From contig JAIXWF010000016.1 of assembly GCA_027482185.1 (NCBI GenBank), positions 62,001 through 126,000 of the forward strand: 64,000 nucleotides of DNA, in the 5' to 3' direction. Each line of letters opens with the position of its first letter. The first letter of the stretch is position 1. The translations under genes were made by a program, and so were the position numbers. Below the pieces are notes generated by a model. The model ran no database searches. It saw only the letters and a list, made by a program, of their open reading frames with translations, and was not told the origin of the DNA. Shown here in pieces: positions 1 through 8,709 of this stretch. Source of the DNA: Opitutaceae bacterium (lineage in GTDB: Bacteria > Verrucomicrobiota > Verrucomicrobiia > Opitutales > Opitutaceae).

Positions 1-660
1 GATTGATGCGAACGTCGTTGTATTCGTAGTACGAACCCGGCGCCTGCAACGCCCGCGGCTTGCGCTCAGCCTGCCCAAATTCGGCCGCACCGACGAAATC
101 GTGCGCCTTGCCCCACAGCGCGCCTTCCCATTCGAATCCTGGCGCAGGTGCATCCGCCAGGTGACCTTCGCATTCTGCGCCGAGGCGTAGCCGCCGTCGG
201 TCACCGTGGCCCCGACCGGTTGGTCAAGATCGGCAATCAGCCCGTCGCGCACCGCAATGCCGGCGACCGTCGCCAACATGCTCTTCGCCGCGGAATAGGT
301 CGGATCGGCCGCCGTCGTCTCGCCGAATTCGGCGACGACGTAGCCCTTGAAGATGACCAGCCCGTTGGTTCGCGCCCGCCATGTCGGTATCGAGCCGAGG
401 AGTTGGCCGAAGATTTTTTCCTGTTCCGAAAAATCGCGCGGCCACGGTGTCTCGTGGTCCTGCGCATACGCGACCGCCTCCGCGAGTTTCGCGGGATCGA
501 GTCCCAGTTCCGCCGGCAGCCGCCGGGCCCAGCCGTCGCGCGGCGGAAAGTAGGGCTCCGCGGCGACGGCCGCGGCAACCGCGAATCCCGTTGCCACCCA
601 GACACTGAGAAAACCGCGACGGAACGCGGCGAAACGGGATCTTGGCGAAAGGATATTCAT
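1..660 (-). CDS. Serine hydrolase, beta-lactamase/PBP family (partial, apparent frameshift)
   Basis: The gene runs off the left edge, so only the N-terminal part is visible. It starts at the ATG at 660 with a signal-peptide-like segment ending in [10 protein letters not shown]. The core has the SxxK nucleophile motif (YSAAKSM, then an LATVAGIAV helix) typical of secreted class C beta-lactamase-like serine hydrolases. The initiation frame reads as far as WRMHLRQDS near 135. Family-like sequence then continues only in a neighbouring frame (EWEGALWGK, later [10 protein letters not shown], which carries the tyrosine/asparagine motif). One base appears to be missing around 133-137. This is either a recent pseudogene or a sequencing error. 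It is divergent from the aldo/keto reductase. The substrate is unknown; members of this family act on esters or peptides as well as beta-lactams. Confidence 0.72.
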   Translation of the reverse strand, partial: MNILSPRSRFAAFRRGFLSVWVATGFAVAAAVAAEPYFPPRDGWARRLPAELGLDPAKLAEAVAYAQDHETPWPRDFSEQEKIFGQLLGSIPTWRARTNGLVIFKGYVVAEFGETTAADPTYSAAKSMLATVAGIAVRDGLIADLDQPVGATVTDGGYASAQNAKVTWRMHLRQDSNGKARCGARRTISSVRPNLGRLSASRGRCRRRVRTTNTTTFASI

Positions 661-782
661 GGCGGGGTGCACGGCGCAGCGGCCTGCTTCGCCGAGGAGA
701 ACCGGGCGTCGGTGCCCACGGCAAATGCTATCCGGACCGCCGCCGGCTTGCCCCGCGCCGGCCTGTCCGCAGCTTCGCCTCC

Positions 783-1682
783 ATGCAGCAACGCATCCTC
801 GGCCGCACCGGCCTTTCCGTTTCCGTCGTCGGGGTCGGCACCTGGCAGTTCGGCGGCGAATGGGGCCGCACCTACACCGCCGACGACGTCCGCGCCATCC
901 TCGCCGCCGCGCGCGACTGCGGGATCAATCTCATCGATACCGCGGAATGCTACGGCGACCACCTCTCCGAAAGCCTGATCGGCGAGACGTTGCCCGGCCG
1001 GCGTGAGGACTGGGTCCTCGCCACCAAGTGGGGCCACCGGTTCCACGAATGCTTCAAACGCGACGCCGCCGTCGGCCCGGCCGACCTCGTGGCGCAACTC
1101 GAGGGCTCGCTCAAGGCGCTGCGCACCGACTACGTCGACGTCCTCCAGCTTCACTCCGCCACCGACGATCTCTTCGCCACGCCGGGGATGTGGGAAGCCG
1201 CCCGCGAGGCCCAGCGCCAAGGCAAGGTGCGTTTCCTTGGCAACTCGATCCCGACCGCGAGCACGAACGCGTTCCAGGTCGATCGCTCGACCGACGTCGG
1301 CGTCGACGTGATCCAACTCGTCTACAACCGCCTCCATCGCGTGCCCGAAGCGGAAATCTTTCCTTCGATCGCGCGGCAGAACCTCGGCGCGCTTGCCCGC
1401 GTGCCGCTCGCCAGCGGTTTCCTTTCCGGCAAGTACCGACCCGGGCATACGTTTCCGGCGGACGATGTCCGCGAGGTTTGGAAAAACGCACGCCGCGACG
1501 AAATGCTCGCCGAGGTCGAACGCATTGCCGCCACCGAACTGCCGCCCGGTATGCCGCTCTCCGCGTGGGCCCTCGCGTGGGTCCTGAAGAATCCGCAGGT
1601 CACAGCGGTCATCCCCGGTTGCAAAGACGCGGCCCAGGTCCGCGCCAACGCCGCCGCGGCCGCGCTCGTCGGCCAAATCTGA
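783..1682 (+). CDS. Aldo/keto reductase
   Basis: A 299-residue cytoplasmic NAD(P)H-dependent oxidoreductase of the aldo/keto reductase superfamily, in the branch usually annotated as L-glyceraldehyde 3-phosphate reductase-like or general stress protein 69-like. The catalytic tetrad is visible: Asp52 and Tyr57 in IDTAECYG, Lys82 in ATKWG and His124 in LQLHS. The C-terminal cofactor region [13 protein letters not shown] is also typical. The ATG at 783 was chosen because family homology begins there ([12 protein letters not shown]); an upstream in-frame ATG at 642 would add 47 residues without family character. It lies divergent from the truncated hydrolase and converges on the carboxypeptidase gene 40 bp downstream. 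The substrate cannot be read from the sequence. Confidence 0.9.
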   Translation: MQQRILGRTGLSVSVVGVGTWQFGGEWGRTYTADDVRAILAAARDCGINLIDTAECYGDHLSESLIGETLPGRREDWVLATKWGHRFHECFKRDAAVGPADLVAQLEGSLKALRTDYVDVLQLHSATDDLFATPGMWEAAREAQRQGKVRFLGNSIPTASTNAFQVDRSTDVGVDVIQLVYNRLHRVPEAEIFPSIARQNLGALARVPLASGFLSGKYRPGHTFPADDVREVWKNARRDEMLAEVERIAATELPPGMPLSAWALAWVLKNPQVTAVIPGCKDAAQVRANAAAAALVGQI

Positions 1683-1721
1683 ACCGGCGGCGCGGGCGTA
1701 CGTCGCGCCCCGCCCGATCCG

Positions 1722-2981
1722 TCAACGCGCCGGCGTCTCGGGCACGAGCGCGAGCAATTGCTCCATCATCGATTCGGCGGCGGCGGCCGCCACCGTTTGC
1801 AGCAAGGCGCGGTCGGTGTTGTCGCCGAGCTCGTACGTGATCGCGGGAATGCCGAATTCGCGGTGGGCCCAGTGGTGCGACGTCGCCTGCGTGGGATTCG
1901 CGTTCGGCGTGCGCTTGATCGCGTAGCTCGGCACGCGCGTCGAAATTCCTTCAAGCCAGACCTTGGTGAATCCGGCGGGCTGCATCGGCTTGTCGTCGGT
2001 CTGCGTGTAGAACACGTCGCTGAACGTGGAGTGGAAATCGAGGTGCAGCACGGGGCGCCGCGTCTCGCGCATCGCCCGCACCGCATCGCGCACGGCCCGC
2101 GTCTCGGGCTGGTCGAAGCGGTCCCAATCGCGGTTGGTGTCGACGCCGTTGAGGTTGTGGCGCCAGTGGCCGCCGGCGACGCCGTCGGGATTCACCAGCG
2201 GCACCACCAGCACCGCGAACCGGGCGCGGAACCGGCGCGCCAGCGGCGTTTCCGCCACGACAGTCTCCACGAATCGCATCAGCGCCAGCGAGCCCGTCAC
2301 CTCGGGCGGATGCTGGCGGCCGACGATCACGACGCAGCCCGAGGCCGCGCCCGACGCCGTGGCGTCGATGTCCAGCGCGTGCAGCGCGCGCCCTCCGACG
2401 GAGCGGCCGATCTCGCGCCGCGCCACGAAGGGCAGGCTCTCGAGCGAGCGGCCCCAGGAATCGAGATCTTCGCCGGAAACAATCTCCTGCGCGGCGACCC
2501 ACAGCGGCTCGGGCCCCACGTCGATCCGGATCGTGCCCTCGTCCTCGCGTTCCCCGCGGACAAACGCCTCGGCGGGCAACGTGATCCAGCGGCGCCCGTC
2601 GACACTGACCTTCGGCACATAGCGCAAACGGGCCGTCGCGGTGTTGATTCTTATGGATACGGGACGCGGCCGCTCCGCCCGCACCCGGAACGCGAACCAC
2701 GGGCTCGGATTGATGGGCCGATTCTCGGGCTCGCTGGTCACGGCGTAGGCGCCGGGCCCGAGCCGGGTGCACTCGCTGAGGCGCGCGGCGGGAAATTGGG
2801 AATCGAACACCACGCCGTCCTCCGCAAATTCCCAGGTGCGCGCCGGCGCGGCGACCACAGGCGTGCGGGGCGGATGGGCGGGCGCCGCCGCGGGGGCGTT
2901 GGCGGCGGGCAGCGGGACGGTGAAAGCAAGCGCGAGGCAGAGCAGCGCGCCGCGGCAAAGGCGGGCATGGGAAATCGGCAC
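1722..2981 (-). CDS. Secreted M14-family zinc carboxypeptidase
   Basis: A 419-residue exported metallopeptidase. A signal peptide occupies about residues 1-27 (CLALAFTVPLPAANA). An N-terminal beta-sandwich of the type that precedes cytosolic-carboxypeptidase-like M14 domains covers roughly 50-165. The peptidase domain follows from about 175. The zinc-binding H-x-x-E is His224 and Glu227 in GRQHPPE, the substrate-binding Asn-Arg is in DTNRDW near 284, the third zinc histidine is His317 in LHLDFHS, and the catalytic glutamate is Glu384 in ITYELGD. All key residues are present, so it should be active. Members of this subgroup trim C-terminal residues from peptides or peptidoglycan-like substrates; which applies here is not visible. 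It is divergent from ribB with 121 bp between them. Confidence 0.88.
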   Translation of the reverse strand: MPISHARLCRGALLCLALAFTVPLPAANAPAAAPAHPPRTPVVAAPARTWEFAEDGVVFDSQFPAARLSECTRLGPGAYAVTSEPENRPINPSPWFAFRVRAERPRPVSIRINTATARLRYVPKVSVDGRRWITLPAEAFVRGEREDEGTIRIDVGPEPLWVAAQEIVSGEDLDSWGRSLESLPFVARREIGRSVGGRALHALDIDATASGAASGCVVIVGRQHPPEVTGSLALMRFVETVVAETPLARRFRARFAVLVVPLVNPDGVAGGHWRHNLNGVDTNRDWDRFDQPETRAVRDAVRAMRETRRPVLHLDFHSTFSDVFYTQTDDKPMQPAGFTKVWLEGISTRVPSYAIKRTPNANPTQATSHHWAHREFGIPAITYELGDNTDRALLQTVAAAAAESMMEQLLALVPETPAR

Positions 2982-3102
2982 GGCACGTCGCTACGCGGCG
3001 GCACCGCGACCGTCAACGCGGGCGGACGCCCGGAGGGCCCGGGTCGGCCCGCAAACTTTGGGTTGCAGGAGCCGCGGGCATGGCCCTCTTTCGAACTTCC
3101 AA

Positions 3103-4230
3103 ATGAAGACCGACCTGTTCGACACGGTGGAGGAAGCCATCGCGGCCGTGGCCGCCGGGCAACTGGTGATCGTGGCCGACGACGCCGACCGCGAAAACGA
3201 GGGCGACCTCATCATGGCGGCTTCGAAGGTCACGCCCGAGGCGGTGAACATGATGATCCGCTACGGCAGCGGCATCGTCTGCGTCCCGATGCTCGGCCCG
3301 CAGCTCGACCGCCTGCACCTCGGGCCCATGGTCGCCCGCAACCGCGAGGTCCAGCGCACCGATTTCGCCGTCAGCGTCGACGCCAGCGCCGGCATCTCCA
3401 CCGGCGTCAGCGCCTACGACCGCTACGTCACGATCAAGATTCTCGCCGATCCGGGCGCGACCGCGGACCAACTGGTGCAGCCGGGCCACGTTTTCCCGCT
3501 GCGGGCCAAACCCGGCGGCGTGCTCGAGCGCGCCGGCCACACCGAGGCCGCGGTCGACCTCGCCCTGCTCGCCGGCCTGCCGCCCGCGGGCATCCTGTGC
3601 GAGCTGGTAAACGAGGACGGCACCATGCAGCGCATGCCGGAGCTCGCGGCCTTCAAGCAGCGCTTCGGCCTGAAGATGATCTCGGTCGAGCAGCTGATCG
3701 CGTACCGGCTCCGCCGCGAAAGCCTGATCCAGCGCATCGCCGAGCACGACCTCGCCACCGAGTACGGCACCTTCCGCGCCCATGTTTTCCAGGGGCGGAT
3801 CGACAAACGGATCCACGTCGCCCTCACGCTCGGCACGTTCGAGGCCGCCCGGCCCGCGCTCGTCCGCGTGCAGACCGCCAACGTGCTCGCCGACGTGTTC
3901 CACGCGCGGCCGGCCGGCGGCGTGGCCGACGCCGTCGGCACCTGCCTGCGCGCCATCGCGGCGGCCGGCAGCGGCGCCCTCCTCTACATGCAGCCGCCGC
4001 AACCCACCGAGGCCCTCGTGCAGCGCCTCGCCGCCGCGCCGGGGCCGGCGCCGGCCATGGACCTGCGCGACTACGGCATCGGCGCCCAGATCCTGCGCAC
4101 CCTCGGGCTCGCGAAGATCCGCCTGCTCACGCAACACCCGCGCAAGGTCGTCGGCCTCGACGGCTACGGCGTCGAGATCGTCGAGCAGGTCGAGCTCGCG
4201 CGGCTCGCGGCGGCGAAAACTGGAACCTGA
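3103..4230 (+). CDS. ribB: 3,4-dihydroxy-2-butanone 4-phosphate synthase with degenerate GTP cyclohydrolase II domain (RibBX-like)
   Basis: A 375-residue two-domain riboflavin protein. Residues 1 to about 205 form the RibB domain, which makes the four-carbon unit of riboflavin from ribulose 5-phosphate. Its acidic metal/substrate loop (ADDADRENEGDLIM, residues 25-38), GISTGVSAYDR and the GHVFPLRA histidine region are intact. Residues about 208-375 align with GTP cyclohydrolase II (RibA) at the end (DYGIGAQILRTLGL, LLTQHPRKV). The zinc-binding Cys cluster expected after HVALTLGTF is gone, replaced by a stretch with no equivalent cysteines, and the catalytic EGR-type segment is also missing. 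The C-domain is therefore predicted to lack cyclohydrolase activity, like the RibBX proteins described elsewhere. The ATG at 3103 starts exactly at the RibB domain. Confidence 0.92.
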   Translation: MKTDLFDTVEEAIAAVAAGQLVIVADDADRENEGDLIMAASKVTPEAVNMMIRYGSGIVCVPMLGPQLDRLHLGPMVARNREVQRTDFAVSVDASAGISTGVSAYDRYVTIKILADPGATADQLVQPGHVFPLRAKPGGVLERAGHTEAAVDLALLAGLPPAGILCELVNEDGTMQRMPELAAFKQRFGLKMISVEQLIAYRLRRESLIQRIAEHDLATEYGTFRAHVFQGRIDKRIHVALTLGTFEAARPALVRVQTANVLADVFHARPAGGVADAVGTCLRAIAAAGSGALLYMQPPQPTEALVQRLAAAPGPAPAMDLRDYGIGAQILRTLGLAKIRLLTQHPRKVVGLDGYGVEIVEQVELARLAAAKTGT

Positions 4231-4238
4231 AAACGAAG

Positions 4239-4272
4239 GGTCGCCGGCGACGCCCCCGCGCCGCCGGCGACC
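4239..4272. terminator. Bidirectional stem-loop between convergent genes
   Basis: A perfect 11-bp inverted repeat (GGTCGCCGGCG with its complement) around a 12-base loop. It lies between the ribB stop at 4230 and the TonB receptor stop at 4292. There is no T-tract, as is common in very GC-rich genomes. It could stop transcription from both sides. Confidence 0.55.
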
Positions 4273-4291
4273 GTGACTGCGCTGCCCCAAG

Positions 4292-7200
4292 TCAGAGATC
4301 GTACTTCGCCGCAAACAGCCAGGCGATGCCGGTCGCCTGCTGGGTGTTGCGGATGATACCCATTTCCGAGAAGCGCGGCCGCTCGGAGAAAAGATTCCGC
4401 GCCGTGGTCGTGAGCCGGAGCTTCGACGTCAGCCGGTAGCTGGCCTCGAGATTCCAGAAACGGTAGGCCTCCTGGCGCGGGTTGCGCTGCGCCGCGGCCG
4501 CGGTGGCGGGCAGATTGCCCGTGGGGCGCGAGGCCTGGTAGTTGGCCGAAAGCTGGACGAAAAAGACACCGCCGCGGGTCCGGTAGCTGACGCCGCCGTT
4601 GACCAGTTCCGGCACGACGTTGCCGAGTTGCGTGATCTTGGCCCCGGGGGTGCCGAAATCGCCCTCCATCTTCGCGATTTTAGTATAGTTCGCCCAGAGC
4701 GTGACCCCGTGCAGCAGGCCCGGGACGAAGGCCCATTCCCGCAGCGCCTGCCGGAAGCCCAGCTCGTAGCCGCTCCATTTCGCACTGCCGAGGTTCGTCT
4801 TTGTCGTGACGTCCCAGTCGGCGAACTCGGGCCCGAGGTTGAGTTCCGCCAACAGCGCCGGCGTCATCGCCACCGTCGACGTCGAGATGTAGCTGCCCAC
4901 GTCGCGGCTGAACCAGCCGGCCGTCCACTGGCCGGCGGTCTTGGTGTAGTACTCGACGCTGAAATCGAGGTTCTTGGAACGCTGCGGCAGCAGGCCGGCG
5001 CGGTTGGTCGAGATCGTCTGCGTGGTGTCGTTCTGGGTCACGTTGTTCGGCAGCACGTCGGACAGGTTGGGCCGGCCGATCGCCTCGGTGTAGCTGGCGC
5101 GGGTCTGCAGCGCCGGGAGCCATTCGTACTTGAGGTGCAGATACGGGAACGGATCCGAGGTGTAGTCGGATTTCGTCGTCAGCGTGCGGTACGAGGCGCG
5201 GATGCCGGCGAGCGAATTGGCATCGACGCCCGCGGGCAGGACCGAAGTCGGCCCCGTGACGGGCAGCACGCGGTAGCCCTCGGCACGGATCTCGGTCTGC
5301 TCGACGCGCACGCCGGCGAGGACGTTGAGGCGGCGGAGCGTGGCGTTGCCCATCAGGTAGGCGGCGGATACCTGCTCGTTCACTTTTTGGCGGCCGGCGA
5401 TCTTCTGCTGCTCGGTGAACGCGGTGTTTTCCTGCAGCACCTGCGGGTTGGCCTGCCAGAACTTGTAGAGCTCGTTGGTGCTGAAATAGACGGGCTCGCG
5501 CAGGGTCCAGCCCGGGATCTGCTGAGTCACCGGGACCGGCTCGGCGAAGCGGCCGAACTGGCCGCCGGCGGCCGTCAGATCGTCCGCCGTCGCGGCGCCG
5601 TCCTGGCCCATCCAGTACCAGCGCTTCTGCTCCTGCCGCTTGTTGCGGATCTGTTCGTTGTAGGCGACGCCGGCCTTGAGGTAGAACGGGAAGCGGCCCT
5701 GGAAATCGCGCTGCACGTCGAGGCGGTTCGAGTACTTCACGTCCGAGGAGTCGCGGAAATTCGTCGAGACGAATCCGTTGTGGTTGGCGCGGTGCTGGCC
5801 GCCTGTCGCCGCGAGGTTACCCTGCGTCGAGGCGTAGTTGTTGAGGTTGTAGAAGTCGGGTCCGGAAGTCTGCGTGAGCAGGGTCGGCGTGTCGTCGTCG
5901 AGCGGTGTGCGCATCGTCCAGCCGACGCCGGCCAGATTGAGCCCCACCGCGCCGAAGGTGTCGGGATTCTTGTAGTGGTTGATCGACTTCGAGAAGCCGC
6001 CGACCAGATCGACTTTCCAGTCGCCGGAACGGAACTTGAGCCCGGGGTTGAGCTGCCAGGACTGCGTGTACTTGTCGAAAACGCTCGCGCTCTGGCCGGC
6101 GCTGCCGCCGACGGTGGTGTATTCGAAGATCGTGGCGCCCGCGGCGAGCGTCGCCGGCGTGAGCGTGAAGCCGTGGTTGCGGTTGGTGCTCTTGTAGTCG
6201 GAGAACGTCGTCTTGAGGAACAGCGCCGTCGAGTCGGCGAGCTTGTAGTCGACGTTGAAGGACAGATCGCCGCGGCGCCGGAGCTGGCGGTTCGGCGCAA
6301 ACGACATCGCGCCGCGGCGGATGACCACGTTGTCGGGCGTGTAGAGCGTCGGCGCCGCGGGCAGCGTGCCGCCGGGCAGGGCCGAGACGTTGAGGGCGTG
6401 GGAAACGCTGGAGCCGAGTTGGTTGGTGTGGTCGTAGCCGGCCGAGGCGACGATCCCGAGACGTTGGTCGAAAAACGAATTCGAATACTGGATGCGCCCG
6501 ACGGGATAGATGCGCCGCTCGGCCTTCTCGCCGTGGCCGGGCCCCGGCGTCTTGTTCCAGGAGAAATCGTTCGAATCCATGTTCACGCCGAGCTGCGCGA
6601 AGGCGCGCCGGCCGCGCTGGTCGAAGGCGCTCTTGGTGTTAAAGTTCACCGCTCCGCCGATCGCGTTGGCGGACATCGACGGGATCGGCGCCTTGAAGAC
6701 CTCGACGTTCTCGATGCTGGCGATCGAAAGCTGGTCGACCTGCACGGCGCGGTTGGCGCCGCTCGACGCCGCGGACGCGACCTCGTTGCCGTCCATCGTG
6801 ACCATCGTGAGGTTCGGATCGAAGCCGCGCACGCGGATTGTCTGCGGTTCGTTCTGCGAGTAATCCATCTGGATGCCCTCGATGCTCTTCAGGAATTCGC
6901 CGGGATTGCCCGTCGTCTGGTCGATGAACGCGTCGACCGACGTCACGCTGCGGGACGATTCCGCGCGGCGCTGCTGGTTCACGGCGTAGGCGCTGCCTTC
7001 CACGGTCGACGTCACCACGAACTGCCCCAGCTGGTAAACTTCTCCGGCCGTGAGTTCGAAGTCCGACGTCGCCGTCTGGTCCGCGGCAACCGTCACGGTC
7101 CTCGTGACATCGTCGAGGCCCGCGTAGCTGGCGACGACGGTGTGCGTGCCGGCGGGCAGCCCCGCGAGCCGGAAGCGGCCTTCCTTGTCGGTGAGGGTCT

Positions 7201-7423
7201 GGAAGGCGGTGCCCGGCACGCGGACGGTGGCGCGCTCGAGAAAGCGCTTCGTGTTCTGGTTGAGCACGGTGCCCTGCACGGTGGCGGCGGCGGCAACCGC
7301 CGCGGCGAGCCAGCAGCCGGCGCCGGCGAGCAACCCGCGGTACAGCGGCGAAGCGAAGCGGGACGGCGTCGGGGCCCGGAGGCCGGACGCGCACGGAGTG
7401 GGATGGATCATGGCGGGTTTCAC
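4292..7423 (-). CDS. TonB-dependent receptor with carboxypeptidase-like N-terminal domain
   Basis: A 1043-residue outer-membrane transporter. A hydrophobic export signal lies near residues 28-47, followed by a carboxypeptidase-regulatory-like beta-sandwich (VQGTVLNQNTKRFLERATV to about 125). The plug is at about 145-265 (FLKSIEGIQMDYSQNEPQTI, VRGFD, AIGGAVNFNTKSAF), and a long barrel ends in a hydrophobic strand. The start codon is a GTG at 7423, preceded by AACCCCCC. The receptor at 44166 has the same leader before an ATGAAA, which supports this start over the internal ATG at 7411. The AraC-type regulator lies directly upstream in the same direction. By family the receptor imports oligosaccharides or other nutrients using TonB energy; the substrate is not visible. 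It could be the outer-membrane port for the sugar locus that begins at 8710, but this is only inference from proximity. Confidence 0.9.
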   Translation of the reverse strand: MKPAMIHPTPCASGLRAPTPSRFASPLYRGLLAGAGCWLAAAVAAAATVQGTVLNQNTKRFLERATVRVPGTAFQTLTDKEGRFRLAGLPAGTHTVVASYAGLDDVTRTVTVAADQTATSDFELTAGEVYQLGQFVVTSTVEGSAYAVNQQRRAESSRSVTSVDAFIDQTTGNPGEFLKSIEGIQMDYSQNEPQTIRVRGFDPNLTMVTMDGNEVASAASSGANRAVQVDQLSIASIENVEVFKAPIPSMSANAIGGAVNFNTKSAFDQRGRRAFAQLGVNMDSNDFSWNKTPGPGHGEKAERRIYPVGRIQYSNSFFDQRLGIVASAGYDHTNQLGSSVSHALNVSALPGGTLPAAPTLYTPDNVVIRRGAMSFAPNRQLRRRGDLSFNVDYKLADSTALFLKTTFSDYKSTNRNHGFTLTPATLAAGATIFEYTTVGGSAGQSASVFDKYTQSWQLNPGLKFRSGDWKVDLVGGFSKSINHYKNPDTFGAVGLNLAGVGWTMRTPLDDDTPTLLTQTSGPDFYNLNNYASTQGNLAATGGQHRANHNGFVSTNFRDSSDVKYSNRLDVQRDFQGRFPFYLKAGVAYNEQIRNKRQEQKRWYWMGQDGAATADDLTAAGGQFGRFAEPVPVTQQIPGWTLREPVYFSTNELYKFWQANPQVLQENTAFTEQQKIAGRQKVNEQVSAAYLMGNATLRRLNVLAGVRVEQTEIRAEGYRVLPVTGPTSVLPAGVDANSLAGIRASYRTLTTKSDYTSDPFPYLHLKYEWLPALQTRASYTEAIGRPNLSDVLPNNVTQNDTTQTISTNRAGLLPQRSKNLDFSVEYYTKTAGQWTAGWFSRDVGSYISTSTVAMTPALLAELNLGPEFADWDVTTKTNLGSAKWSGYELGFRQALREWAFVPGLLHGVTLWANYTKIAKMEGDFGTPGAKITQLGNVVPELVNGGVSYRTRGGVFFVQLSANYQASRPTGNLPATAAAAQRNPRQEAYRFWNLEASYRLTSKLRLTTTARNLFSERPRFSEMGIIRNTQQATGIAWLFAAKYDL

Positions 7424-7441
7424 GGGGGGTTGCAGAGAGCA

Positions 7442-7462
7442 GACCGGCGCTGGACGCCGGTC
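7442..7462 (-). promoter_or_regulatory. Hairpin in the leader of the TonB receptor gene
   Basis: A perfect 8-bp stem (GACCGGCG with its complement) and 5-base loop, ending about 18 bases upstream of the GTG start at 7423. It would form in the 5' untranslated RNA close to the ribosome-binding zone. A second imperfect stem at 7528-7551, just after the AraC stop, may be that gene's terminator. Function is not demonstrated. Confidence 0.35.
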
Positions 7463-7578
7463 GCGGGGAAGGTTCCGGGACGAAACCGTGCCGAATCTAG
7501 AGCATCTTTTCCGCGGATTCTACCCGCGATCCGGCCAATTGTGCCGGGATCGTAAGCCCAAAACGGACCGACGGCCGT

Positions 7579-8478
7579 TCAGCCGCCGCGCACGGCGCCG
7601 GTTTCCCTGAGCTCGTGCAGCTTGCGGTACTCGCGCGGCGAGCAACCGCAGGCCCGGCGGAACGCATCGTTGAAACGGCTGATCGAGAGGAAACCGGATT
7701 GGAACGCGACCTCGGTCACGGTGTGGTCGGTTGTCGCGAGCAACCGCTGCGCGTGCGACACCCGGTGCTGCGTGAGGTAGTTGATCAGCGTCGTGCCGAA
7801 CGTCTTTTGGAAAAGGTTCATCGCGTAGTTCGGGTGCAGTTGCACGAATTCGCCGATCTGCTGGACCGACAGCTTCTCGGTGTAGTTCTGCGCGATGAAG
7901 CACGCCATCTGCTCGACCTTGTTGAGCCCCGAATCGGTGAGCGTGGAAAGCCGGTCGCGTTTGGCGCGCGCCTTCGGACTCGCCGGAATCTTCAGCGCGA
8001 GACGGATCAGACGCGCCTGCATTTCCAGCAGCACGGGACGTTCGACTTCCGGCGACTTGGCGAGGAGGTCTTCCTCCCAGTGCGCAAAAAGCTGGGCATC
8101 CGAGTCCGCGCGCTCGGCCGTCGGCTCGCTCACGAGCCGGCCCTGCATCAGGGGCTGCACGAACTTCTCCGGCAGCCGCCACTGCAGGAAACATTGCAGC
8201 GGAATGGTCGCGACGTAGTACGCGGTGCGGTCCCCGAAATCGATGATCTGGTGCGGAATCGCGGCCCAGAATACGCCGAGCCGGCCCGCCTCGACCACCG
8301 TCTTCTTGCCGCCCAGCAGGTAGGTGACCGAACCCGACTCGAGGAAATTCAGCTCCACCTCGTTGTGATGGTCCGGCCGCCGCATCGGCGACGGCCGCCA
8401 GTGCACGCAGGTCAACCCGTAGGGCGCGAAGTCCGGCCGGTTCGGATCGAACGACAAGGGCGTGGCGTGGGGAGGCAT
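7579..8478 (-). CDS. AraC-family transcriptional regulator
   Basis: A 299-residue sensor-regulator. The N-terminal half has the cupin-like sugar-sensing pattern (HHNEVELNFLESGSVTYLLGG, broken by normal family variation, then GVFWAAIPHQ). The C-terminal ~100 residues carry two helix-turn-helix units (LSVQQIGEFVQLHPNYAMNL and VTEVAFQSGFLSISRFNDAF), ending in the usual CGCSPREYRK. I chose the ATG at 8478 because homology to the cupin domain begins shortly after; an in-frame start at 8541 would add 21 residues. It is divergent from the sugar-binding protein gene at 8710 and directly upstream of the TonB receptor. It is therefore the natural candidate to control one or both, probably in response to the imported sugar. 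Confidence 0.9.
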   Translation of the reverse strand: MPPHATPLSFDPNRPDFAPYGLTCVHWRPSPMRRPDHHNEVELNFLESGSVTYLLGGKKTVVEAGRLGVFWAAIPHQIIDFGDRTAYYVATIPLQCFLQWRLPEKFVQPLMQGRLVSEPTAERADSDAQLFAHWEEDLLAKSPEVERPVLLEMQARLIRLALKIPASPKARAKRDRLSTLTDSGLNKVEQMACFIAQNYTEKLSVQQIGEFVQLHPNYAMNLFQKTFGTTLINYLTQHRVSHAQRLLATTDHTVTEVAFQSGFLSISRFNDAFRRACGCSPREYRKLHELRETGAVRGG

Positions 8479-8709
8479 GCGGACTAAACCGACCTTAGAA
8501 TGCCGCAACAAAAATCCCGAAACGCGGAAGACTGCTAGCAAAAAGACATGCTACCGTGTCATTGCCGCGGCGTTCGGCCCTGCCCGCGCCCGACCAACCC
8601 CCGCTCCCCACCCTCTTCTTCGCCGTTCTTCCACCCCGCTTCCGCGCGTCGCCGCAGCGTTGTCTCGCCGCCCGCGACCGACCACTTTTCCACCCAACCC
8701 CTCCTCCCC
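8479..8709. promoter_or_regulatory. Divergent intergenic region between regulator and sugar ABC operon
   Basis: These 231 bp separate the AraC-type gene from the ABC importer genes and should hold both promoters and the regulator's binding sites. The part nearest the regulator (8480-8560) is less GC-rich. From about 8575 to the ATG at 8710 the + strand is strongly pyrimidine-rich. I could not identify a convincing promoter hexamer pair or operator repeat. Confidence 0.4.

Noticed and set aside
1683-1721. A short GC-rich inverted repeat between convergent genes as terminator
   Set aside because: The stem is only about 6 bp and expected by chance at this GC content; not listed as a feature.
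7411-7423. ATG at 7411 as the receptor start
   Set aside because: The GTG at 7423 followed by AAA has the same C-rich leader as the receptor start at 44166, so the longer form is preferred, though not proven.
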